Below, in pieces: positions 22,016 to 28,366 of a stretch of DNA of 32,262 nucleotides; position 1 is the stretch's first letter; the number at the start of each line of letters is the position of its first letter. Source of the DNA: UMGS1474 sp050946775 (GTDB taxonomy: Bacteria > Bacillota > Clostridia > Oscillospirales > Acutalibacteraceae). The notes beneath the pieces are model-generated. The model did no database searches. It was not told the origin of the DNA and worked only from the letters and a program-made list of their open reading frames with translations. The DNA is taken from assembly GCA_050946775.1 (NCBI GenBank), contig JBMNVL010000006.1:1-32262 (forward strand), read 5' to 3'. Position numbers and translations under genes: made by a program.

Positions 22016-23533
22016 ATGAAAAAACCGATGACTCTCATCATCATGGACGGGTTCGGGCTCAACGCGTCGGATTACGGCAACGCCATCCACGCCGCGAAAA
22101 CCCCTAACCTCGACCGGCTGTTCAAGGAGAACCCCACCACCGCCATCGGCGCGTCGGGGATGGACGTCGGTCTGCCCGACGGGCAGATGGGCAACAGCGA
22201 GGTCGGCCATACCAACATGGGCGCCGGCCGGGTGGTCTATCAGGAGCTGACCCGCATCACCAAAGCGATCGCCGACGGCGAGCTGCCCCAAAACGAGGCG
22301 CTGATGAACGCCGTTGCCGCCGCCAAAAAGCCCGGTGCTGCGCTGCATCTGTTTGGCCTGCTGTCCGACGGCGGCGTCCACAGCCACAACACCCATCTGT
22401 ACGGTCTGCTGAAACTGGCCAGGGCTGAGGGGGTGGAGCACGTCTACGTTCACGGTTTCATGGACGGGCGGGACGTGCCGCCGACCTCCGGTAAGGGCTA
22501 CGTGGAGGAGCTGCTGGCCGAGATGGACAAGATCGGGGTGGGCAAGCTGGCCACCGTGATGGGCCGGTACTACGCGATGGACCGGGACAACCGCTGGGAG
22601 CGGGTGGAAAAGGCCTACGCCGCCATGGTCTACGGCGAAGGGGTGCAAAATCCCGACCCGGTCGCGGCGATGGCGGCCTCCTACGCCGAAGGGGTGACCG
22701 ACGAGTTCGTGGTGCCGGTGGTCTGCGACAAGACCGGCGTCATCAAGCCGGGCGACGGGGTGATCTGCTTCAACTTCCGCCCCGACCGGGCGCGGGAGAT
22801 CACCCGCACCCTGGTGGATCCCGATTTTGCCGGATTTGCGCGCAGGGACGGCTTTTTCCCGCTGACCTACGTCTGCATGACCCAGTACGACGCCACCATG
22901 CCGAACGTGCAGGTCGCCTTCAAGCCCCAGTCGCTGAAAAACACCCTGGGGGAATATATCAGCGATCAGGGAATGACCCAGCTGCGGATCGCCGAGACCG
23001 AAAAATACGCCCACGTCACCTTCTTCTTCAACGGCGGCGTCGAGGCGAAATTCGCCGGCGAGGACCGGGATCTGATCCATTCTCCCAAGGTCGCCACCTA
23101 CGATCTGCAGCCCGAAATGAGCGCCTATCCCGTTTGTGACAAGATGGTGGAGGAGGTCGAATCGGGGAAATACGATATGATCATCCTCAACTTCGCCAAC
23201 TGCGATATGGTGGGCCACACCGGGGTGTTCGAGGCCGCCGTCAAGGCGGTGGAAGCGGTGGATACCTGCGTCGGGCGTGTGGTCGACGCGGTGGTGAAAG
23301 CCGGCGGCGCGGCCATCGTGACCGCCGACCACGGCAACGCCGACAAGATGCTGGAGGACGACGGCTCGCCCTTTACGGCCCACACCACCAATCTGGTGCC
23401 CCTGTGCGTGATCGGCTACCCCTGCACCCTGCGTCAAAGCGGCGGCAAGCTGGCCGATATCGCTCCGACCATGCTCCAGATCATGGGCCTGCCCCAGCCG
23501 CAGGAAATGACCGGCAAAACGCTGATCGAGTGA
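22016..23533 (+). CDS. gpmI: Phosphoglycerate mutase, cofactor-independent
   Basis: A 505-residue manganese enzyme of the alkaline phosphatase superfamily that interconverts 3- and 2-phosphoglycerate. Catalytic Ser61 lies in GQMGNSEVGHTNMGAGR. Metal-binding motifs are IIMDGFG at the start, NFANCDMVGHTG and ADHGNADKM in the second half. FMDGRDVPPTSG and GRYYAMDRDNRWERV belong to the inserted phosphotransferase domain. AAAGGAG precedes the ATG. It is the third gene of the glycolytic set and is followed by a strong terminator; enolase is not in the window. Confidence 0.97.
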   Translation: MKKPMTLIIMDGFGLNASDYGNAIHAAKTPNLDRLFKENPTTAIGASGMDVGLPDGQMGNSEVGHTNMGAGRVVYQELTRITKAIADGELPQNEALMNAVAAAKKPGAALHLFGLLSDGGVHSHNTHLYGLLKLARAEGVEHVYVHGFMDGRDVPPTSGKGYVEELLAEMDKIGVGKLATVMGRYYAMDRDNRWERVEKAYAAMVYGEGVQNPDPVAAMAASYAEGVTDEFVVPVVCDKTGVIKPGDGVICFNFRPDRAREITRTLVDPDFAGFARRDGFFPLTYVCMTQYDATMPNVQVAFKPQSLKNTLGEYISDQGMTQLRIAETEKYAHVTFFFNGGVEAKFAGEDRDLIHSPKVATYDLQPEMSAYPVCDKMVEEVESGKYDMIILNFANCDMVGHTGVFEAAVKAVEAVDTCVGRVVDAVVKAGGAAIVTADHGNADKMLEDDGSPFTAHTTNLVPLCVIGYPCTLRQSGGKLADIAPTMLQIMGLPQPQEMTGKTLIE

Positions 23534-23549
23534 GATTTCACGACAGCAA

Positions 23550-23586
23550 AGCCTGCCGCCCGGATCCCGGACGGCAGGCTTTTTTT
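23550..23586 (+). terminator. Terminator of the glycolytic operon
   Basis: AGCCTGCCGCCCGG (from 23550) pairs with CCGGACGGCAGGCT (ending 23580) with one mismatch, followed by six further T. Confidence 0.93.
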
Positions 23587-23623
23587 GTTGGGGAGAGACG
23601 TGCGCATGATTCACGACCTTACC

Positions 23624-23650
23624 GTAGGGGCGGATATTATCCGCCCGCCG
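23624..23650. repeat. Repeat family A palindrome, copy 5
   Basis: GGGCGGATATTATCCGCCC with GTAG before it. It opens the third repeat cluster (23624-24093), which fills the gap between gpmI and the LUD gene. Confidence 0.7.
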
Positions 23651-23740
23651 CACCAACCGGCGGCGGGCATTCTTGGCTCTCCCATAGGGAGAGGCAAGAC
23701 GCACCCCATGCATTTGCGCAAACCGGTGGCAGGCATTTTT

Positions 23741-23868
23741 GGCCCCCTCTGACGAGGGGGCTGGATCGGTAGGCGCGATAGCGACGGCCGAGACTGAGGG
23801 AGAGATAACGCGACTGGCGGCAATCCCTCTCTCCCTCCGTCTTTCGCCTGATGGCGAAATCCACCTCA
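23741..23868 (+). repeat. Repeat family B, copy 3 (right end displaced)
   Basis: It matches copy 2 closely: CCCCCTC-TGAC-GAGGGGG, stem TCGGT/GCCGA (a G-T pair where copy 2 has G-C), the GGGAGAGA/TCTCTCCC pair and TTTCGCC/GGCGAAA. After CCACCTC the match stops. A right-end hairpin, CTCCCTC-GTCA-GAGGGAG, appears only at 24070-24087, about 200 bases on, as if other DNA had inserted just before the end. Confidence 0.7.
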
Positions 23869-24010
23869 GACCCTCTTGCGGTGCCCGGCTGAGGTGTGGC
23901 GCCTTCGCGCGCACCGATCGCCGACCGCAGCGCCCACCATTTTCTCCCTGTATCGCCCACCGGGCGCGGTCGAAAATGTTGCCCAGGATGACCGAATTCC
24001 ATATGGCGGC

Positions 24011-24037
24011 GTCATCCTGAGCGAAGCGAAGGATCTT
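24011..24037. repeat. Repeat family C, single copy
   Basis: GTCATCCTGAGCGAAGCGAA followed by GGATCTT, the inverse orientation of the core. No partner copy is visible close by. Confidence 0.7.
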
Positions 24038-24063
24038 GAACGGACAGTGCGGCGACGAACGGC

Positions 24064-24093
24064 AAAAGGCTCCCTCGTCAGAGGGAGCCTTTT
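24064..24093. terminator. Bidirectional terminator derived from a family B end
   Basis: AAAAGGCTCCCTC (24064-24076) pairs with GAGGGAGCCTTTT (24081-24093) around GTCA. The stem is perfect and flanked by A on one side and T on the other. It lies 12 bases beyond the stop of the LUD gene on the minus strand and looks like a repeat end used as its terminator. Confidence 0.75.
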
Positions 24094-24105
24094 GGTATGT
24101 TCCTC

Positions 24106-24735
24106 TTAAAATCCCAGATCGTCGTTGACCAAAATCACGTGGATACGGCCCTCGTGGCGGGAAAAGCGGGTGATCAAGAACTGGCAGCAGATGGTGTCGG
24201 GGGATTTGCAGTTGAGACAGGAGCCGGTTTTGGCGCAGGGGGTGGACAGCCCGAACCGCTGGGCGTTGATGGGCGCCGCCACGCTGCGGGCGCGTTTGAT
24301 CGCCCCGTCGACGTCGTCGCAGATCTTGTTCATCCCGACGATGAAGATCACCTTTTTCGGCCCTTGCGCGATGCAGGACACCCGGTTGGCGTTGCCGTCG
24401 ATGTTGACCAGGATCCCGTCCTCGGTCACGGCGTTGGCGCCCGACAAAAACACGTCGGCGTCGTAGGCGTCGAGCAGCGCCTGACGGGGATCGGCGTAAG
24501 CGCCGCGATCCAGGAAGCGGTAATCACCGGCCTTAAGCGCGTCCACCAGCCCGATCTCGACGGCGCTCATGGCACCGCCCATGGTCACCGTGTTGCCCGG
24601 CGCGATAAGCGCCAGCGCCTGCTGCAGCGCTTGCTGCCGGTCGGGAGCGTAGTAGCCGGTCATATTGCGGGAGCGCAATCCCTTGATCACCTTTTGCGCC
24701 AGCAGGGCGTTTCGTTTTTGGACGTTCTCGTTCAT
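24106..24735 (-). CDS. LUD domain protein (LutB/LutC-like lactate utilisation family)
   Basis: A 209-residue protein of the LUD (DUF162) family. TVTMGGAMSAVEIGLVDAL, DVFLSGANAVTEDGILVNID and GNANRVSCIAQGPKKVIFI are typical of the family's small clostridial members. The C-terminal third has a cysteine set, CAKTGSCLNCKSPDTICCQ, which could hold a metal or cluster. LutC-type proteins act in lactate oxidation, but this stand-alone form occurs widely in anaerobes without the lut operon, and its reaction is unknown. AAAGGAGG precedes the ATG. It diverges from the sugar isomerase gene. Confidence 0.88.
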   Translation of the reverse strand: MNENVQKRNALLAQKVIKGLRSRNMTGYYAPDRQQALQQALALIAPGNTVTMGGAMSAVEIGLVDALKAGDYRFLDRGAYADPRQALLDAYDADVFLSGANAVTEDGILVNIDGNANRVSCIAQGPKKVIFIVGMNKICDDVDGAIKRARSVAAPINAQRFGLSTPCAKTGSCLNCKSPDTICCQFLITRFSRHEGRIHVILVNDDLGF

Positions 24736-24755
24736 GGCGATTCCTCCTTTTTTCT

Positions 24756-24785
24756 ATTGTAACACACGAATGAGCATTTTTGCAA
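24756..24785 (-). promoter_or_regulatory. Promoter of the LUD gene
   Basis: On the minus strand TTGCAA (24785-24780) is followed after 18 bases by TACAAT (24761-24756), about 20 bases before the ribosome site. Confidence 0.7.
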
Positions 24786-24806
24786 TATGGATGGCGGAAT
24801 ATGCAC

Positions 24807-24835
24807 TTGCGTTCCCTGTGGGAGCGTGATACAAT
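24807..24835 (+). promoter_or_regulatory. Promoter of the isomerase-oxidoreductase operon
   Basis: TTGCGT (24807-24812) and TACAAT (24830-24835) are 17 bases apart, 30 bases before the isomerase start. It is back to back with the LUD promoter. Confidence 0.7.
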
Positions 24836-24865
24836 GGAATCATTCGACAAAGGAGGGAACGGCGT

Positions 24866-25630
24866 ATGCAAATCGGCGCGCAGTTGTACACCGTGCGGGA
24901 GTTTATGAAAACCGAAGAAGGGGTGGTCGATACCTTCCGGAAGATCCGCGAGATCGGGTTTTCGGTGGTACAGGTATCGGGGATGTCGGCACCCATCTCG
25001 CCGCAGCGTCTGCGGCAGATCGCCGACGACAACCGCCTGCGGATCGTGCTGACCCATACCGACCAAAACCGGATCAAAAACGACACCCTCGCCGTCATCC
25101 GGGAGCACGAGGCGATGGGCTGTACCCACATCGGGATCGGCTGCCGGGACGGCGGGCAGTACAAGGAGACCGCCGCCGACTACCGGCGGATGATCGCCGA
25201 TTTTACCCCGGCGGCGCGGCTGATGAAAGAACACGGCATGGCGCTGCATTACCACAACCACAATTTCGAGTTTGAGCGGATGGACGGGGCGAAGACCGGC
25301 TTCGATATTCTCACCGGCGAGAGCGATCCCGCTTTGTGGCAGTTCACGGTGGACACCTATTGGGTGCAGGCCGGCGGCCGGGATCCGGCGGCGACCATCG
25401 CCGCTCTGCCGGGGCGGGTCAGCGCCGTGCATATCAAGGATATGGCCATCGTCGGCGGCGGACAGCGGTTCGCCGCCGTGGGCGAGGGCAATCTCGATTT
25501 TGCCGCCATTATGGACGCTTGCAAACGCGCCGGCGTCGAATGGGCGCTGATCGAGCAGGACGACTGTTACGGCGAGGATCCGTTTGCCAAGCTGGCGATC
25601 AGCCTGGAAAACGCCTCTCGTTATCTGTAA
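24866..25630 (+). CDS. Sugar phosphate isomerase/epimerase (xylose isomerase-like TIM barrel)
   Basis: A 254-residue TIM-barrel protein of the AP endonuclease 2 superfamily. MQIGAQLYTVREFM at the start, HYHNHNFEFER in the middle and VDTYWVQAGGRDP, VHIKDM and IEQDDCYG towards the end carry the metal-binding His, Glu and Asp typical of IolE/YcjR-type enzymes. AAAGGAGGG precedes ATG 24866. The next gene, 16 bases on, is a Gfo/Idh/MocA dehydrogenase. Such pairs work together on inositols or on 3-keto sugars made by oxidising the C3 hydroxyl of glycosides; which substrate applies here cannot be read from the sequence. Confidence 0.9.
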   Translation: MQIGAQLYTVREFMKTEEGVVDTFRKIREIGFSVVQVSGMSAPISPQRLRQIADDNRLRIVLTHTDQNRIKNDTLAVIREHEAMGCTHIGIGCRDGGQYKETAADYRRMIADFTPAARLMKEHGMALHYHNHNFEFERMDGAKTGFDILTGESDPALWQFTVDTYWVQAGGRDPAATIAALPGRVSAVHIKDMAIVGGGQRFAAVGEGNLDFAAIMDACKRAGVEWALIEQDDCYGEDPFAKLAISLENASRYL

Positions 25631-25646
25631 AAAAGGAGTGGACAGC

Positions 25647-26816
25647 ATGGATCAGGTACGCATGGGGATCATCGGCCTTGGCAATATGGGGCATTGCCAC
25701 GCCGAGCATATTGTCGACGGCAAGATTGAGGGGATGACTCTGACCGCCGTCGCGGATATCAAGCCCGAACGGCTGGAATGGGCCAAAGAGCGGCTGGGCG
25801 AGGAGGTAGCCCGGTTTTCGACCGCCGAGGAAATGATGGACAGCGGGCTGATCGACGGCGTGATCATCGCCGTTCCCCACTATTTTCATCCGCCCTACGC
25901 CATCTACGCCTTCGAGCGGGGATTGCACGTGGTCTGCGAAAAACCCGCCGGGGTGTATACCAAAGCGGTGCGCGAAATGAACGCCGCTGCCGACAAAAGC
26001 GGCAAGGTCTTCGCCATGATGTTCAACCAGCGCACCGACCACCTCTTCCGCAAGATGAAGGAGATCGTCTCGTCGGGGGAGATGGGCGCCATCAAGCGCA
26101 CCAACTGGCTGATCACCGACTGGTACCGCTCCCAGGCGTACTACGATTCGGGCGACTGGCGGGCCACCTGGAGCGGCGAAGGCGGCGGGGTGCTGATGAA
26201 TCAGGCGCCCCATAACCTCGACTTGTTCCAATGGATCGCCGGTATGCCCACCAGGGTGCGGGCGTTTTGCCACAACGGCAAATGGCACGACATCGAGGTG
26301 GAGGACGACGTGACCGCCTACGTGGAATACGCAAACGGCGCCACCGGCGTGTTCGTCACCACCACCGCCGACTGTCCGGGCGACAACCGGTTCGAGGTGA
26401 TGTGCGAAAAGGGCAAGATCGTCTGCGAGGGCGGCCAATTGACCGTCTACAAGCTCAACCAGAGCGAGCGGGAATACTGCTACCATTCCACCGAGGGCTT
26501 CAAACCGCTGGAGCACGAGGTGATCCACCCCGAAACCGACGGGCGCAGCGATCAGCACGACGGGGTGCTGCGCGCCTTCGTCGGGGCGGTGCTGCGGGGC
26601 GAACCGCTGGTGGCCGACGGCCGGGAAGGGATCAACGGGTTGACGCTGTGCAACGCGATGTATCTGTCCTCCTGGCTGGGCGAGACGGTCACCCTGCCGC
26701 TGGACGAGGACCGTTTTCTCGAGGAGCTCAACAAACGCCGGGCGACGTCCCGGCGCAAGGAGCACGTCGCCGAGCAGGTCAGCGAGCTGATGGGCACCTT
26801 CGGCGTGCCGCGATAA
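25647..26816 (+). CDS. Gfo/Idh/MocA family NAD(P)-dependent oxidoreductase
   Basis: A 389-residue dehydrogenase. The N-terminal Rossmann fold begins MGIIGLGNMGHCHAE (GxGxxG), and CEKPAGV (about 95) holds the conserved EKP lysine. The C-terminal substrate domain has WSGEGGGVLMNQAPHNLDL, with the family's catalytic-type histidine. ATG 25647 is chosen from AAAAGGAGTG at the right distance; an upstream in-frame start overlaps the isomerase. The C-terminal 25 residues are highly charged. It would oxidise or reduce a sugar or cyclitol in partnership with the isomerase upstream. A perfect 14-bp hairpin follows. Confidence 0.92.
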   Translation: MDQVRMGIIGLGNMGHCHAEHIVDGKIEGMTLTAVADIKPERLEWAKERLGEEVARFSTAEEMMDSGLIDGVIIAVPHYFHPPYAIYAFERGLHVVCEKPAGVYTKAVREMNAAADKSGKVFAMMFNQRTDHLFRKMKEIVSSGEMGAIKRTNWLITDWYRSQAYYDSGDWRATWSGEGGGVLMNQAPHNLDLFQWIAGMPTRVRAFCHNGKWHDIEVEDDVTAYVEYANGATGVFVTTTADCPGDNRFEVMCEKGKIVCEGGQLTVYKLNQSEREYCYHSTEGFKPLEHEVIHPETDGRSDQHDGVLRAFVGAVLRGEPLVADGREGINGLTLCNAMYLSSWLGETVTLPLDEDRFLEELNKRRATSRRKEHVAEQVSELMGTFGVPR

Positions 26817-26827
26817 ACAAGCGCAAA

Positions 26828-26860
26828 CGCCGCGCCTTCGCAAAACGCGAAGGCGCGGCG
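26828..26860. terminator. Terminator-like hairpin between convergent genes
   Basis: CGCCGCGCCTTCGC (26828-26841) and GCGAAGGCGCGGCG (26847-26860) form a perfect 14-bp stem with an AAAAC loop. The downstream TCGTTATG is a poor T run, so it may block or protect mRNA ends rather than act as a classical terminator. Confidence 0.65.
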
Positions 26861-26884
26861 TCGTTATGGGACGAGGGGTGTCTG

Positions 26885-27448
26885 TCAGCGCAGCTGCAGG
26901 CCGTCCTTGAAGGCGTTGCCGACCCGGCCGGCCACTTTGTAGTAGCCGCCCGTATACGGATCGAAGGCGATGGCTTCCAGCGAGTCGATATCCACCTTGC
27001 CGTCCTTGAGATGGGCTTCTTCCACCGAGGTGCGCAGCACCTTGCCGATCAGCCCGATGCCCATCGGGTCGCTTTGGTACTCGACCAGAGAGCATTCCAT
27101 CGCGATGGGCAGCTCGTGGATCACCGGTGCGTCGACCAGATCGGATTTTTGGAAGGTCAGGCCGGTGCGGGCGAATTTATCGGGGGTATCGTTGCCGCTG
27201 GCGATGCCGAAATAATCGGCCTCGACCACGTGCCTGGCGTCGGCGATATGGACGACGAAGCCGCCGCGCGCCTTGACGTTTTGCACCGTTTTGTGGCTTT
27301 CGGACAGGTTGAGGGCGACCATATCCCGCTCGAGCATGGTGCCCCAGGCGGCGTTCATCACGTTGACGGTGCCGTCCTCGTTGAAGGTGGCGATCAGCAG
27401 TACCGGCATCGGAAAGATCGCCTCGGTGGTCTTGACGGGCTTTTTCAT
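26885..27448 (-). CDS. Flavin reductase-like FMN-binding protein (flavoredoxin family)
   Basis: A 187-residue protein of the flavin reductase-like family, a split beta-barrel that binds FMN. PVLLIATFNEDGTVNVMNAAWG at the N-terminus (quoted region about residues 15-36), LNLSESHKTVQNV and FVVHIADARHVVEADYFGI follow the family pattern in which Ser, His and Thr hold the FMN phosphate. Clostridial members transfer electrons between pyridine nucleotides, flavins and iron-sulfur proteins; the partner is unknown. AAAGGAG precedes the ATG. It lies 22 bases after the L,D-transpeptidase gene on the same strand and is probably cotranscribed with it, without an obvious functional link. Confidence 0.9.
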   Translation of the reverse strand: MKKPVKTTEAIFPMPVLLIATFNEDGTVNVMNAAWGTMLERDMVALNLSESHKTVQNVKARGGFVVHIADARHVVEADYFGIASGNDTPDKFARTGLTFQKSDLVDAPVIHELPIAMECSLVEYQSDPMGIGLIGKVLRTSVEEAHLKDGKVDIDSLEAIAFDPYTGGYYKVAGRVGNAFKDGLQLR

Positions 27449-27470
27449 AACGACATCTCCTTTTTACAGC

Positions 27471-28202
27471 TTAGGCGTCCAGATCGCCGCCCATTTTTTC
27501 CAGGGAATCAATGGTGATTTTGCAGCCGGGTTTGATATGCTGCATGATGAATTTCATGATATTTTCGGGTACGCCGACACAGCCGCCGGTGTAGGTGCGG
27601 TTGACCCGAAAACAATGCAGGAAAAACGCAAAGCCCTTTTGGGGCTCGCATTCCGCGTTGTAGCCCATGTTGAGGACGTACTGATAGGCGTAGTCGTAAT
27701 CGGCGATGCGCTCGCTGTTTTCGGTGTCGAGATCCGGCACGTCCCGGATATTGACCAGTTCGTTGAAACGATGCTTCTCGTCGCCCGACCAGTAGTAGCT
27801 TTCGTCCACCTTGGTGTAGGGCATCTGACAGCCGGGGTCGTCCGCCAGCCCGAACGCCTTGTCGATGGTGAAGGTGCCGACCGGGGTATAGCTGTCGTGG
27901 ATGTTGGCGCCGCCCAGACCGTCCAGCCCGATGAACCCGGGGGTGGCGATGATCTGCCGCCACTTGCCGCCGCCGTCTTTTTCATGCATGGTGACGTAGG
28001 CGGTGGTTTTGTCCACGCCGGCAACGACGATCAGCTGCCGTGCGTCTTTGGCCGCGTCCAGAGCGGTCACCCACGCCGGGGATTCGCGGGGCTCCTGCGC
28101 GGAGAAGTACAGCCCCTCGTCCTTCGACGAGCACCCGGTAAAAACCGCCGCTGCCGTTACCGCGGCTATGGCCGCGGCCCAAAATCGAATCCAACGCTTC
28201 AC
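27471..28202 (-). CDS. L,D-transpeptidase (YkuD) family lipoprotein
   Basis: A 243-residue exported protein. The N-terminus is basic, then hydrophobic, and ends VFTGCSS, a lipobox with Cys24, so it should be a lipoprotein on the outer face of the membrane. The YkuD catalytic region is visible as FFLHCFRVNRTYTGGCVGVP: the conserved His and the nucleophilic Cys in the GCVGVP motif. Family members cross-link peptidoglycan stems or remodel the wall; this subgroup (ErfK-like with GCVGVPE) is common in Clostridia. The start is given as GTG 28202, nine bases after AGAAAGG; GTG 28211 has no spacing to that site. Confidence 0.85.
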   Translation of the reverse strand: MKRWIRFWAAAIAAVTAAAVFTGCSSKDEGLYFSAQEPRESPAWVTALDAAKDARQLIVVAGVDKTTAYVTMHEKDGGGKWRQIIATPGFIGLDGLGGANIHDSYTPVGTFTIDKAFGLADDPGCQMPYTKVDESYYWSGDEKHRFNELVNIRDVPDLDTENSERIADYDYAYQYVLNMGYNAECEPQKGFAFFLHCFRVNRTYTGGCVGVPENIMKFIMQHIKPGCKITIDSLEKMGGDLDA

Positions 28203-28300
28203 CCGCTTCACCCTTTCTGCTTTTGCGTTTTGCCAAGATCATCATAGCACGATCCGGGGCCGGATGCAAGCGCGGCGGCGGCAAATCGACCGAAAACCCC

Positions 28301-28328
28301 TTGCCTTTTTCATAAAATCGTGTACAAT
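28301..28328 (+). promoter_or_regulatory. Promoter of glgB
   Basis: TTGCCT (28301-28306) and TACAAT (28323-28328) are 16 bases apart, about 40 bases before the glgB start. Confidence 0.65.
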
Positions 28329-28366
28329 GGCCTTGAGGGAGATCGTCCCACGCGGAGGTGACCGAG

